DNA of 64,000 nucleotides, taken from NCBI RefSeq assembly GCF_004340975.1, contig NZ_SLXA01000001.1, forward strand, positions 359,012 to 423,011, in the 5' to 3' direction. The position numbers and the translations under genes are program-made. Below, in pieces: positions 17,272-26,113 of the stretch. Positions within the stretch are counted from its first letter, which is position 1, and each line of letters begins with the position of its first letter. Under the pieces are notes generated by a model. It had not been told where the DNA came from, did no database searches, and saw only the letters and a program-made list of their open reading frames with translations. The DNA comes from Frisingicoccus caecimuris. GTDB lineage: Bacteria; Bacillota; Clostridia; Lachnospirales; Lachnospiraceae.

Positions 17272-18135
17272 TTATACATTTTTCATTTTATTGCGTAATA
17301 TATCGCAGAAGCTTTTCTGACGTATATTTACAATCGGCACCTTTGTACTTGCCTGCACGATCTCCACCACATCTGAGGATTCCAGTTCCCATACCGTCTG
17401 ACCGTCATAAGTGACCAGAGCTTCCTCCTTCTGAGTCTTACGCCTTCGGCCTACCTCAATCTTTATCTTTGCCTGAGCTGAAACGACAACGCTCCGGGCC
17501 GATAAAGAATGGGGACAGATCGGAGTAATGATCATCATTTCTGTTTCCGGGAAAACCACCGGACCGCCGGCCGAGAGATTATATCCCGTCGACCCCGTCG
17601 GCGTAGAAACGATCACGCCATCAGCAGCATATATATCCAATAATTGATCATTCACATATATTTTTAACTCTACCAGTCGTGAGAAACCAGAACGGGTCAC
17701 AATGACATCATTAAAAGCAATACTTTTCTGGAGTCTCCGCCCCTCCCGATAGACCTGGCCAAGGAGCATGATTCGCTGCTGTATGCTGAATTTTCCATCG
17801 ATCAGAGCATCAATACCGTCATGAAGTCCATCCACATCGATAGCCGCCAAAAATCCCACCGTTCCCATATTGACGCCGACCATCGGAATATCCAGCCCGG
17901 CAAAATCCCGAACTGTCTGAATAAATGTCCCGTCACCGCCAAGTACAATGACACAGTCCACGTCCTCCTGCAATTTACTCATATCCGTATAACCGGTCTG
18001 AAGCGGGTCGGTACCCACCAATGGTTCCGCCAGATGACATGTACAATCTCTGGATTCAATATATTTTTTGATTTCCTTTGTAACCCTCAGTTCCCTGTCC
18101 TTGTCCTGATTTGTCACGATTAAAAATTTATCCAT
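17272..18135 (-). CDS. nadK: NAD kinase
   Basis: A 287-residue cytoplasmic enzyme phosphorylating NAD to NADP. It shows the diagnostic VLGGDGTFIQTV, GVNMGTVGFLA, and STPTGSTGYNLSAGGPVV, plus PICPHSLSARSVV near the C-terminus. The start ATG follows AACAGGAGAAACGG. It lies 12 bases after tlyA and 24 bases before argR. Confidence 0.96.
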   Translation of the reverse strand: MDKFLIVTNQDKDRELRVTKEIKKYIESRDCTCHLAEPLVGTDPLQTGYTDMSKLQEDVDCVIVLGGDGTFIQTVRDFAGLDIPMVGVNMGTVGFLAAIDVDGLHDGIDALIDGKFSIQQRIMLLGQVYREGRRLQKSIAFNDVIVTRSGFSRLVELKIYVNDQLLDIYAADGVIVSTPTGSTGYNLSAGGPVVFPETEMMIITPICPHSLSARSVVVSAQAKIKIEVGRRRKTQKEEALVTYDGQTVWELESSDVVEIVQASTKVPIVNIRQKSFCDILRNKMKNV

Positions 18136-18147
18136 CCGTTTCTCCTG

Positions 18148-18954
18148 TTACAGCGAAGCATGGGACTGCTCCACTACTCGTCCCACATCTACCGATTCAT
18201 GGACCGGTACCTCATTCTCCGGCCGTTTTTCAAGATAAATCAAATACTCAATATTGCCCTCCGGACCTTTGATCGGTGAATAGTCCAGACCAAGCACCTT
18301 AAAATGAAGTCTGTCAGCAATGCCAATGACTTTTTCAATCACTTCGATATGTACGGCCTTATCCCGGACAACGCCTTTTTTTCCTACTTTTTCCCGTCCG
18401 GCCTCAAACTGAGGTTTGATCAGACAGACCATATGACCGTCTTCCATTAAAAGATTTCTGGCTGCAGGCAGCACCAGCGCCAATGATATAAAGGAAACAT
18501 CCACCGATGCAAAAGCTACTGCCTCGCCAATATCCTCAGGCGTCACATAGCGGATATTGGTCTTTTCCATACTGACGACCCGTTCATCCTGCCGCAGCTT
18601 CCAATCCAGTTGTCCCCGGCCCACATCCACGGCAAATACTTTTACTGCTCCGTTCTGAAGCATGCAGTCCGTAAAACCACCGGTGGATGAACCGATATCC
18701 ATACAGACCTTATCCCGGACATCCACTCCAAAAACCTCTATCGCTTTTTCCAGTTTATAACCGCCCCGGCTCACATATTTCATTGTATGACCTTTAATTT
18801 GTATGGACGCCTTTTCCTCATCAAAAGTTGTTCCGGCCTTATCCTCCCGCTGACCATTAACAAATACATTGCCGGTCATAATAATGGCTTTAGCCTTCTC
18901 ACGGGAATCAGCCAGACGACGTTCCACTAAAAGCACATCCAGTCTCTTTTTCAT
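18148..18954 (-). CDS. tlyA: TlyA-family rRNA 2'-O-methyltransferase
   Basis: A 268-residue protein with an N-terminal S4 RNA-binding domain (KRLDVLLVERRLADSREKAK...GNVFVNGQ) and an FtsJ-like Rossmann methyltransferase (DIGSSTGGFTDCMLQNGA, VDVGRGQLDWKLR, IKPQFE). TlyA proteins methylate ribose of rRNA cytidines using S-adenosylmethionine. The start ATG overlaps the dxs stop by four bases, so translation is probably coupled. The dxs-tlyA-nadK order is standard in Firmicutes. Target nucleotides are not inferable here. Confidence 0.93.
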   Translation of the reverse strand: MKKRLDVLLVERRLADSREKAKAIIMTGNVFVNGQREDKAGTTFDEEKASIQIKGHTMKYVSRGGYKLEKAIEVFGVDVRDKVCMDIGSSTGGFTDCMLQNGAVKVFAVDVGRGQLDWKLRQDERVVSMEKTNIRYVTPEDIGEAVAFASVDVSFISLALVLPAARNLLMEDGHMVCLIKPQFEAGREKVGKKGVVRDKAVHIEVIEKVIGIADRLHFKVLGLDYSPIKGPEGNIEYLIYLEKRPENEVPVHESVDVGRVVEQSHASL

Positions 18955-20816
18955 AATAATACCTCAGATAAAATCTTTGCGGATATGGCCCACGGGTCCA
19001 TTCCCATGGACGTCTTTAATTGAGCCACATTACCGTGTTCTACAAATACATCCGGAATACCCACATGTTTAACAAATACCGGCAGTCCCTTCGTCATATA
19101 ATAATCGGACACTGCTTCGCCGAAGCCTCCCCGAAGTACATTTTCTTCCATTGTCACGATCATATTGTGCTTTTCCGAAAGTGCGTCCAGCATATCCGTA
19201 TCGAGAGGTTTGATAAACCTGGCGTTGACCACCGTGGCTGCAAGCCCCGCCTCTGCCAGATAATCTTTCACCTGAATGGCCGTCTCCACCATACTTCCCA
19301 CAGCTACCAGAGCCACCTGTTCGCCCTCATAAAGCATCTCACTTTTTCCACAGACAATCGGCGCCCGATGCTGCTGTTCGCCTTCATAGGCATCTCCCCG
19401 CGGATAACGAATGGCCAGCGGATGTCCGAAATTCAGTGAAAACTTCATCATATCATATAATTCATATTTATTCTTCGGTGCACAGATGGTCATTCCGGGA
19501 ATGGACGCAAAAAAGGATAAGTCCAGGATTCCCTGATGCGTCTCCCCATCTGCCCCGACAATACCTGCCCGGTCAATACAGAAAGTTACCGGCAGATCCG
19601 GAATGCAGACATCGTGAATGATCTGATCATAGGCTCTCTGAAAAAAGGAAGAATAAATAGCCACATAAGGTTTTAAACCTCCGGCCGCCAGACCGCCGGC
19701 AAAGGTCACCGCATGTTCCTCCGCAATTCCCACGTCAAAAAAACGTCCCGGAAATCGTTTGGCAAATTTTGTCAGTCCCGTTCCCGACGGCATGGCCGCA
19801 CTGACAGCGACAACCCGTTCATCCTTTGTGCCGAGATATTGAATGGCTTTAGAAAAAGCTTCCGTATAGGTAATATTCGGACTTTTGGCAATCTCACCGC
19901 TTTTCACGTCAAATTTGCCCACGCCATGAAATTCGGAAGGCCGGGTCTCCGCCGGTTCATAACCTTTCCCTTTTTGGGTAATAACATGGACAATGACTGC
20001 CTGCTTCTCCTTCTGAGCTGTCCGGATGACCCGGAGCAGCTGGTTCATGTTATGACCGTCCACCGGCCCCATATATTCAATTCCCAAATCCCCAAAAAAT
20101 CCACCCGGAATCAGCCATTGCTTCAAAGAATCCTTTGACCGCTTCACGCCCCGGGCCACCGAATCACCGATGCCGGGAATCCGGCGAAGGGCCGTCTCCA
20201 CATCCGACTTAAATTCCACGTAATTTTCATTGGTCCGGATCCGGTTCAAATACTGGCTCATCCCGCCCACATTTTCCGAAATGGACATCTTATTATCATT
20301 TAAAATAATAATTAAATTCGTATTCAGCCGCGCCGCATTATTCAGTGCCTCATAGGCCATACCTCCGGTCAGGGAGCCGTCTCCGATCACAGCCACGACC
20401 GTATAATCCTCTCCGGTCAATTCTCTGGCCCGGACATAACCCAGCGCCGCCGAAATCGATGTGGAGCTGTGGCCCGTATCAAAGGCGTCACACTGACTTT
20501 CCCGATGTTTCGGGAAACCACTCATGCCGCCATAAGAACGGAGACCGGCAAATTCTTCTTTCCGTCCTGTCAAAATCTTATGGGTATACGCCTGATGTCC
20601 CACATCCCAGATAATCTTGTCTTTCGGTAAATCCAGACAAAGGTGGAGAGCCATCGTCAATTCAACAACACCCAAATTCGAAGCCAGATGTCCGCCTGTT
20701 TCGCTGACTGAATGTATAATAAACTCTCTGAGTTCTTCCGCCAGAGCATCATACTGAGACGGATCAATTTTTTTTATATCATTCGCCTGTTTAATCTGCT
20801 CTAATATCGCTGACAT
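18951..20816 (-). CDS. dxs: 1-deoxy-D-xylulose-5-phosphate synthase
   Basis: A 621-residue thiamine-diphosphate enzyme that condenses pyruvate with glyceraldehyde 3-phosphate, the first step of the MEP isoprenoid pathway. Landmarks: HLASNLGVVELT, DVGHQAYTHKILTGR, the cofactor motif GDGSLTGGMAYEALNNA, and in the second half DVGIAEEHAVTFAGGLA and DRAGIVGADGETHQG. Full length. ispA precedes it by 15 bases, linking precursor supply to prenyl chain formation. Confidence 0.97.
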   Translation of the reverse strand: MSAILEQIKQANDIKKIDPSQYDALAEELREFIIHSVSETGGHLASNLGVVELTMALHLCLDLPKDKIIWDVGHQAYTHKILTGRKEEFAGLRSYGGMSGFPKHRESQCDAFDTGHSSTSISAALGYVRARELTGEDYTVVAVIGDGSLTGGMAYEALNNAARLNTNLIIILNDNKMSISENVGGMSQYLNRIRTNENYVEFKSDVETALRRIPGIGDSVARGVKRSKDSLKQWLIPGGFFGDLGIEYMGPVDGHNMNQLLRVIRTAQKEKQAVIVHVITQKGKGYEPAETRPSEFHGVGKFDVKSGEIAKSPNITYTEAFSKAIQYLGTKDERVVAVSAAMPSGTGLTKFAKRFPGRFFDVGIAEEHAVTFAGGLAAGGLKPYVAIYSSFFQRAYDQIIHDVCIPDLPVTFCIDRAGIVGADGETHQGILDLSFFASIPGMTICAPKNKYELYDMMKFSLNFGHPLAIRYPRGDAYEGEQQHRAPIVCGKSEMLYEGEQVALVAVGSMVETAIQVKDYLAEAGLAATVVNARFIKPLDTDMLDALSEKHNMIVTMEENVLRGGFGEAVSDYYMTKGLPVFVKHVGIPDVFVEHGNVAQLKTSMGMDPWAISAKILSEVLL

Positions 20817-20831
20817 AATCCTATCACCTGC

Positions 20832-21743
20832 TTATTTTTCTCTGTGTACAAGCTGACATATCAATTCCATTAAAAATGGATTCTCCATGCCCTTCGCTTC
20901 CGACATTTCTTCCAGTAAATCGATGGCTATTTGGGAAAAATGCTCCGCTTCAGCCATCGCACCGTCAATGCCAAACAATGTCACGTAGGTCGTTTTATGA
21001 TTTTTCTCATCACTGTGAATCGGTTTTCCCAGAACTTCCGGGCTTCCTGTCACATCCAGTATGTCATCCTGAATCTGAAAGCTGATACCAATATTTTTTG
21101 CCATCTGCTCCACTTTATTCAAAGCGGGCCCATCTGCTCCGGCCAGTACCGCCCCGATCATCATGGAACACTCAATTAAAGCACTTGTTTTCATCTCATG
21201 AATAAAATCCAGCACCGTTTTATCCAGAGGCTGTCCTTCCCGCTCGACATCCACAACCTGTCCGCCGATCATACCATAAATCCCCGGTTTGGACGACAAT
21301 ATCTGAAGCGCTTTGGCCACACATTTAAATTCCTCTGTATCCTCTGCCAGATCAAAGGCTTTTGATGCTGTTTCAAAGGCATAATTTAACAGAGCATCTC
21401 CGGCAAGGATGGCCATAGCTTCACCAAATACAACATGAGAGGTCTTTCTTCCTCTTCGGTACTCATCGTTATCCAGAGCCGGCAGATCGTCATGAATGAG
21501 CGAGTAGGTATGTATCATTTCGATTGCCGCCATAAACGGATGAACCACCGCCTCATGGCTGCCTCCAAACAGCCGGTAGGTCTCCTGAATCAGCATCGGA
21601 CGCAGACGTTTGCCTCCGGCCATCAGGCTGTAATTCATCGCCTGAAATATGGTCTTCTGATACCCCTCTTCTTTTGGCGCACAGGCGCTCAATATCATCT
21701 CGATTTCTTGCGTTCTTTTTCCTAATTCTTCTTTAAAATCCAT
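20832..21743 (-). CDS. ispA: Polyprenyl (farnesyl-type) diphosphate synthase
   Basis: A 303-residue trans-prenyltransferase that chains isopentenyl diphosphate onto allylic diphosphates. It contains MAGGKRLRPML, the first aspartate-rich motif HDDLPALDND, and the second, FQIQDDILDVTG. The residues before the first motif (MIHTYSLI) fit a short-chain C15-C20 synthase, so farnesyl or geranylgeranyl product. It lies 30 bases after xseB and before dxs. Confidence 0.93.
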   Translation of the reverse strand: MDFKEELGKRTQEIEMILSACAPKEEGYQKTIFQAMNYSLMAGGKRLRPMLIQETYRLFGGSHEAVVHPFMAAIEMIHTYSLIHDDLPALDNDEYRRGRKTSHVVFGEAMAILAGDALLNYAFETASKAFDLAEDTEEFKCVAKALQILSSKPGIYGMIGGQVVDVEREGQPLDKTVLDFIHEMKTSALIECSMMIGAVLAGADGPALNKVEQMAKNIGISFQIQDDILDVTGSPEVLGKPIHSDEKNHKTTYVTLFGIDGAMAEAEHFSQIAIDLLEEMSEAKGMENPFLMELICQLVHREK

Positions 21744-21773
21744 GATTTTTTCCTCGTCACTGACTTCATCAGC

Positions 21774-21965
21774 TTATTCTTCTTCACTTACCTCAATCAG
21801 CTTCTTCTCCACCTTGTCCAGGGAATCATTGCAGTATTTCACCAGTTTCATCCCTGCCGTATATAATTTAAAGGATTCCTCCAGACTGGTTTCTTTATTC
21901 TCCATCTGTCGGATTAAATCTTCCAGCTCTTCAAAGGCTGTCTCCAATGTCTTACTTTTTGCCAT
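21774..21965 (-). CDS. xseB: Exodeoxyribonuclease VII small subunit
   Basis: About 63 residues, the usual size. The conserved segment is TAFEELEDLIRQMENKETSL...SFKLYTAGMKL, two helices that coat the XseA large subunit. The ATG at 21965 (MAKSKTLETAF) is chosen, with AAAGGAAG eight bases upstream; a GTG at 21974 would add three residues. It overlaps the end of xseA by 14 bases, suggesting coupled, stoichiometric synthesis. Confidence 0.94.
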   Translation of the reverse strand: MAKSKTLETAFEELEDLIRQMENKETSLEESFKLYTAGMKLVKYCNDSLDKVEKKLIEVSEEE

Positions 21966-23223
21966 GCGCCCCACTTCCTTTCCCGGTTATTCCTCCAGTC
22001 ACTGACTGCTTCGATACTTCGGATGTATCGGTATGCACCACAGATACCACCGCTTCCAGCCGTCCGTCCAAAAGACGCACCTGTATGGCTTCTCCAACAG
22101 CCGTGTCTTCCACAGAATGAATATCCTGTCCATTCTTTTTTCCGACCACCGCATAGCCCCGTTCCAATTGTTTCAGTGGTGATAAGCCAGAAAGTCTTTC
22201 ACTGTAAATGGCCAGTCGATGCCGCTTCTCGTTCAGTCGTTCCCATATCAACCGATCCAGCTGGTCTTCCGTATGCATGAGCTGCTGGCGATAATCATTG
22301 ATTCTTGAAAATGGACTGACATATTTCAACTGTTTTTCATACTGGCCCGTCATACTTCGATACCAGTTCAGTCGTTCTTCCATCTTCATACTCAGCCGAC
22401 GGCTGCCATCCTCCAGTCGCCTTAGAATCTCTGACCACTCCGGGACTGCCAGTTCGGCGGCTGCCGAAGGCGTCGGCGCCCGCAGATCAGCCACAAAATC
22501 AGAAATAGTCACATCCGTTTCATGTCCCACTGCCGAGATGATCGGTGTCTTACATCGGTAAATGGCATCCGCCACTATTTTTTCATTAAAAGCCCAAAGA
22601 TCCTCAATGGAGCCTCCGCCCCGGCCCACGATCATAACATCCACGCCATAGGCATCCAGATACTTTATTCCCCGGACAATACTTGGCGCCGCCTGTTCGC
22701 CCTGGACGATCGCCGGATATAAAATCAACTGAACATAAGGATTTCTCCGGGACGAAATGTGAATCATATCCTGAATCGCCGCTCCGGTCCGGGCCGTCAC
22801 AATGCCAATCCGTTTCGGATAAGACGGAATGGGCTTTTTATGTTCCGATGCAAAATAGCCGGCCTGCTCCAACTCTTTTTTCAATGCTTCGAACTGCTGA
22901 TAGAGAAGTCCCTGACCTTCCATGACAATCTCCCGGGCATAAAGCTGATACCGGCCGTCCCGCTCGTAAACACTGATATTGCCCAGAACGATGACCTGCT
23001 GTCCTTCGCCCAGGCGAAACTTCAGGCCACTCCTCGAACCTGCAAACATAACACAGGGGATGGCCCCTTCCCTGTCCTTCAGGGTAAAATAAATATGCCC
23101 GGAAGTATGATATTTGCAATTAGATACCTCACCCCGGACATAAATCCGGCTTAAAAAATAATCCTCCGAGATCAGACTTTTAATATATCGATTTACCTGT
23201 GACACGGAATATATATTCTTCAA
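21952..23223 (-). CDS. xseA: Exodeoxyribonuclease VII large subunit
   Basis: A 423-residue catalytic subunit of the single-strand-specific exonuclease. The N-terminal OB-fold (SVSQVNRYIKSLI...VRGEVSNCKYHTSGHIYFTL) is followed by the nuclease core (IGIVTARTGAAIQDM, GRGGGSIEDLWAFNE, SAVGHETDVTISDFVADLRAPTPSAAAE) and a coiled-coil C-terminus. The start codon is TTG at 23223, nine bases after AAAGGAG. folD, often between nusB and xseA, is not here. Confidence 0.95.
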   Translation of the reverse strand: MKNIYSVSQVNRYIKSLISEDYFLSRIYVRGEVSNCKYHTSGHIYFTLKDREGAIPCVMFAGSRSGLKFRLGEGQQVIVLGNISVYERDGRYQLYAREIVMEGQGLLYQQFEALKKELEQAGYFASEHKKPIPSYPKRIGIVTARTGAAIQDMIHISSRRNPYVQLILYPAIVQGEQAAPSIVRGIKYLDAYGVDVMIVGRGGGSIEDLWAFNEKIVADAIYRCKTPIISAVGHETDVTISDFVADLRAPTPSAAAELAVPEWSEILRRLEDGSRRLSMKMEERLNWYRSMTGQYEKQLKYVSPFSRINDYRQQLMHTEDQLDRLIWERLNEKRHRLAIYSERLSGLSPLKQLERGYAVVGKKNGQDIHSVEDTAVGEAIQVRLLDGRLEAVVSVVHTDTSEVSKQSVTGGITGKGSGAHGKK

Positions 23224-23281
23224 CCGAGTTTTCTCCTTTATCTTTATCGACTCTTCTGAGCCGTCTTATGTCCGGCCGTCT

Positions 23282-23677
23282 TCAGGCCAGTTTTGCCAGA
23301 ACCGCATTGACAAAGGCCGGCGACTGATCCGTACCATACCGTTTTGCCAGTTCCACAGCTTCATTAATGGCGACCCCCGTAGGGACTTCTTCATCATAAA
23401 GCATCTCATAAGCTGCCAGTCGGATGATCGTCAGATCTACTTTTGTCATTCGTTCTGTTTTCCATTTATCTGCTACTCCGTCAATCCGACTGTCCAGATC
23501 CACCTTTTTTCCCCGGATAGCATCTACCTTTCCCTGAATATAGGTCCGGTCTTCATCGGATATTTCACCAAGGTCGTTCAGATAAAAAACTTCCTGTTCT
23601 GTCATCTCCGCTTCCGAATGAAATTCCGTGCGGAATAACAGACGAAATATATGTTCCCGCAATTCTCGTCTGCCCAT
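23282..23677 (-). CDS. nusB: Transcription antitermination factor NusB
   Basis: A 131-residue all-helical RNA-binding protein of the rRNA antitermination complex, acting with NusE. Recognisable parts are RRELREHIFRLLFRTEFH at the start, TKVDLTIIRLAAYEML, and VAINEAVELAKRYGTD near the end. AGGAGG lies five bases before the ATG. A hairpin with a short T-run separates it from asp23 upstream. Confidence 0.95.
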   Translation of the reverse strand: MGRRELREHIFRLLFRTEFHSEAEMTEQEVFYLNDLGEISDEDRTYIQGKVDAIRGKKVDLDSRIDGVADKWKTERMTKVDLTIIRLAAYEMLYDEEVPTGVAINEAVELAKRYGTDQSPAFVNAVLAKLA

Positions 23678-23712
23678 AATTTCCTCCTAAAACATACCCT
23701 TTATCACTGTAA

Positions 23713-23747
23713 AAGTGACGCAGGGTCGGAAAGGCCCTACGTCACTT
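23713..23747 (-). terminator. Hairpin between asp23 and nusB (partial terminator or attenuator)
   Basis: AAGTGACG-x-AGGG pairs with CCCT-x-CGTCACTT around a nine-base loop, a 12-pair stem with one mismatch. Read on the minus strand it is followed by TTTTACAG, a weak U-tract, so it may lower rather than stop transcription into nusB and the genes behind it. Confidence 0.5.
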
Positions 23748-23771
23748 ATACTCCCACGCATACGTGAAAAA

Positions 23772-24158
23772 TTATTCGTCTTCCAGATTCACACCGGCCA
23801 CCCGGATATTTACGTCCTCAACACTGAGTCCGGTCATTGTCTCAATGGCATTCTTTACTCTATCCTGAACAGCACCGGTGACTTCCGGAATATTATATCC
23901 ATATTCCATATTAATGGCCAGATCAACGCTGACTTTACCGTCAGATACTTCAATCTTCACGCCTTTGGAAAGATTCTTCATGCCGAGCTTTGCGACCAAT
24001 TCATTGGTAATGTTGCCGTACATGGAAGCAACACCCTTGACTTCCGTCGCTGCCAGCCCTGCAATGATTGCAACAACTTCATCCGCAATCTGCACCTCGC
24101 CGATCACACGGTCATCATGTATTGAATAATTCATTGTGTTTTCCTGTTCTTTAGCCAT
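23772..24158 (-). CDS. Asp23/Gls24 family envelope stress protein
   Basis: A 128-residue protein with the family pattern VIGEVQIADEVVAIIAGLAA, VKGVASMYGN and VDLAINMEYGYNIPEV...VQDRVKNAIETMTG. Asp23-type proteins are abundant, membrane-associated through partners, and linked to alkaline or cell-wall stress. In Clostridia this gene regularly precedes nusB. It has its own promoter directly after spoIIIAH. Confidence 0.92.
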   Translation of the reverse strand: MAKEQENTMNYSIHDDRVIGEVQIADEVVAIIAGLAATEVKGVASMYGNITNELVAKLGMKNLSKGVKIEVSDGKVSVDLAINMEYGYNIPEVTGAVQDRVKNAIETMTGLSVEDVNIRVAGVNLEDE

Positions 24159-24198
24159 CGGTCTCTACCTCCATTATTTTTAACACTTCTTATCTTGT

Positions 24199-24226
24199 AT
24201 TATAACAAAATTATATGCTTTTGCAA
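24199..24226 (-). promoter_or_regulatory. Promoter of the asp23-nusB-dxs-recN operon
   Basis: TTGCAA (24226-24221) and TATAAT (24204-24199) are 16 bases apart on the minus strand, about 40 bases before the asp23 start and just past the spoIIIAH stop. It gives the housekeeping operon a vegetative start independent of the sporulation operon upstream. Confidence 0.6.
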
Positions 24227-24235
24227 AGAAATTTA

Positions 24236-24889
24236 TCAATTTAATGTCGTGATGACCACATTTTCCGTACCAACATCGGTTTTTCTTGAAATAATATCTT
24301 CGATCTGTGCCCGTTCACTCTCCGTCAGGCTTTCCCGGCAGACAACTACGTCACAGGAATCCTTTGTCAGACTCACTACTGAATTTTCAAAGCCTTTGGC
24401 AGTCAGCAGATTTTCCGCAGCAACTTCCATCTCTGAACGATTTGTCATATCCATCAGGTCCTCCATTGCTGACTGCTTCAAATCCTCAGTGACATTCTCA
24501 TTATTAATGACATCGATGAGCGCTTCTTTATTTTTGGAACGCATCTGCTCCCGGTTTAATTTGGCCTGGGCGCTGAAATTCTGAGCTGCCGCTGTACTTG
24601 TCAGCACTGCTTCACCCACGTCTTCCGGGCTTTCTGTTTCACTGTTCTCCAAATCCTCCATATCCTCCTCATCAGCAACTTCAATCTCCTGAAAATTATT
24701 TTCCGTCAAATCCAGCAGAACCTCGTCCGCTGCGGTTTCTCCTCCTTCGCCGACCGCCGCATGAGACAGTACCGATGACTCTCTGGCCTCTGCTGCACCA
24801 GACTTGAAATTCAAATATCCGGCAACAACGATCATCACCGCCAGGGCCGCAATAATTACCTGATTTTTTCGGATACTTTTTTTCTTCAA
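24236..24889 (-). CDS. spoIIIAH: Stage III sporulation protein SpoIIIAH
   Basis: A 217-residue single-pass protein: basic MKKKSIRKNQ, then the transmembrane segment VIIAALAVMIVVAGYL, an acidic linker, and a C-terminal ring-building domain (LLTAKGFENSVVSLTKDSCDVVV). SpoIIIAH in the mother-cell membrane binds SpoIIQ of the forespore across the septum, forming the feeding-tube channel. It is last of the spoIIIA operon, 12 bases after spoIIIAG. Confidence 0.93.
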   Translation of the reverse strand: MKKKSIRKNQVIIAALAVMIVVAGYLNFKSGAAEARESSVLSHAAVGEGGETAADEVLLDLTENNFQEIEVADEEDMEDLENSETESPEDVGEAVLTSTAAAQNFSAQAKLNREQMRSKNKEALIDVINNENVTEDLKQSAMEDLMDMTNRSEMEVAAENLLTAKGFENSVVSLTKDSCDVVVCRESLTESERAQIEDIISRKTDVGTENVVITTLN

Positions 24890-24901
24890 ACAGGACCCTC
24901 C

Positions 24902-25492
24902 TTATTCACCTTTCATTTTTACTACTTTAATTTTATGTACGGGAATATTAAATAGAACCTGAACCGCCTGAGTAATTTCATTTGCAACATTTTCATTATC
25001 GCCGCCCTCAGCCGCTACCAGAACCCCTTCGATCTCCGGCTCCATCTCCTTAATCACCCAGGGTACATCATTCCCGCTGCCATCCTTTGTATAAAGTGAA
25101 CTCTCGCTTTTACTCGCCTCATTACTCTGACGGGTACCACCCTGGGCATCCGTTTCATTGACCGTATTTGTACTGGTGGTCAGATCCTTCTCCACCACAT
25201 ATTCTTTCGATGCCCTTGCCCGAATCATCACCTGACTCTTCCCGACACCATCCATTTGTTCCAGAATGTTTTTAAGCCTCTGTTCCTGATTTTCCACATA
25301 AAGGTTTAATGTTGTCTCTGTAGCATCCGAAGATGTACCTCCTGCTGCCCCGGAACCCCTTCCACTTTCCGAACCGGACAGAGAATAGCCGCTGCTTCCC
25401 GATGTTTTTCCGGAAGTCGGCCAGACGACAATAAGGCACAAAATCCCTGCCAATACGATGATCAGCGCACTCTCTTTATTCCATTTCTTCAT
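24902..25492 (-). CDS. spoIIIAG: Stage III sporulation protein SpoIIIAG
   Basis: About 196 residues: one transmembrane segment after MKKWNKESALII, a Gly/Ser-rich linker, and the extracytoplasmic RBM-like ring domain (LYVENQEQRLKNILEQMDGV, VMIRARASKEYV, GVLVAAEGGDN). SpoIIIAG forms a large ring in the mother cell-forespore channel. The ATG at 25492 overlaps the spoIIIAF stop as ATGA and has GGAG nearby; a longer frame runs into spoIIIAF and is not supported. Confidence 0.92.
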   Translation of the reverse strand: MKKWNKESALIIVLAGILCLIVVWPTSGKTSGSSGYSLSGSESGRGSGAAGGTSSDATETTLNLYVENQEQRLKNILEQMDGVGKSQVMIRARASKEYVVEKDLTTSTNTVNETDAQGGTRQSNEASKSESSLYTKDGSGNDVPWVIKEMEPEIEGVLVAAEGGDNENVANEITQAVQVLFNIPVHKIKVVKMKGE

Positions 25493-26109
25493 GATAATAT
25501 CTCCAGCTCCAACTGTTCCACATCCATTCCAAACTGCAGCGTTAAATCCTTTGTCCATTGTTCTATTTTTTCCTTCGGCACAGAAGATTCCCCGGCCCCC
25601 TTCTTTACTTCCTCTCCGATGCGTATTTCTTCCACATATACATGTCCGCTTTTCTCCGAAGTTTCCCCCTGAGAAATATTTTTGTCTTTTGGCAAAATCC
25701 CCACCTTCATCCTATAAATTTGTCCGTAATCACTACTCTCCACATCTTCATTCATATCCAGTTCACAGTACTTGACCACCATGGCATCCGCTTCAAAGTA
25801 AGTCCTCACTTCCTCTTGAATCATTTGACGATATTCTTTGACAAAGGTTCCGTCCATTCCAAAAATTTCTTCTCCGGCCTGAGCATCTGCTGCCGAAATG
25901 CGAAAACTCTCTTTTATAAAATTTTGATAAATCCGCTGATCCATTCCTGCCAGCCGGGTCAGTGGTAAAAGAATGACCAGAATCAGGAGCAGTCCCATCG
26001 TAAGGCGTATATATTTTTTATACTTTTCATCAGGAATCAGTTGTCCTGCCATAGTCATGAGCAGAAGAAATACGACTACATTTTGAATCCATTCCCGAAA
26101 AACCGCCAT
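25489..26109 (-). CDS. spoIIIAF: Stage III sporulation protein SpoIIIAF
   Basis: A 206-residue protein with two N-terminal membrane segments (VVVFLLLMTMAGQLI and MGLLLILVILLPL), the MAVFREWIQN opening typical of SpoIIIAF, and a soluble RBM-like domain behind. It is a mother-cell membrane component of the SpoIIIA-SpoIIQ channel complex. It lies four bases after spoIIIAE and overlaps spoIIIAG by four bases. Confidence 0.92.
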   Translation of the reverse strand: MAVFREWIQNVVVFLLLMTMAGQLIPDEKYKKYIRLTMGLLLILVILLPLTRLAGMDQRIYQNFIKESFRISAADAQAGEEIFGMDGTFVKEYRQMIQEEVRTYFEADAMVVKYCELDMNEDVESSDYGQIYRMKVGILPKDKNISQGETSEKSGHVYVEEIRIGEEVKKGAGESSVPKEKIEQWTKDLTLQFGMDVEQLELEILS

Positions 26110-26113
26110 CTGT

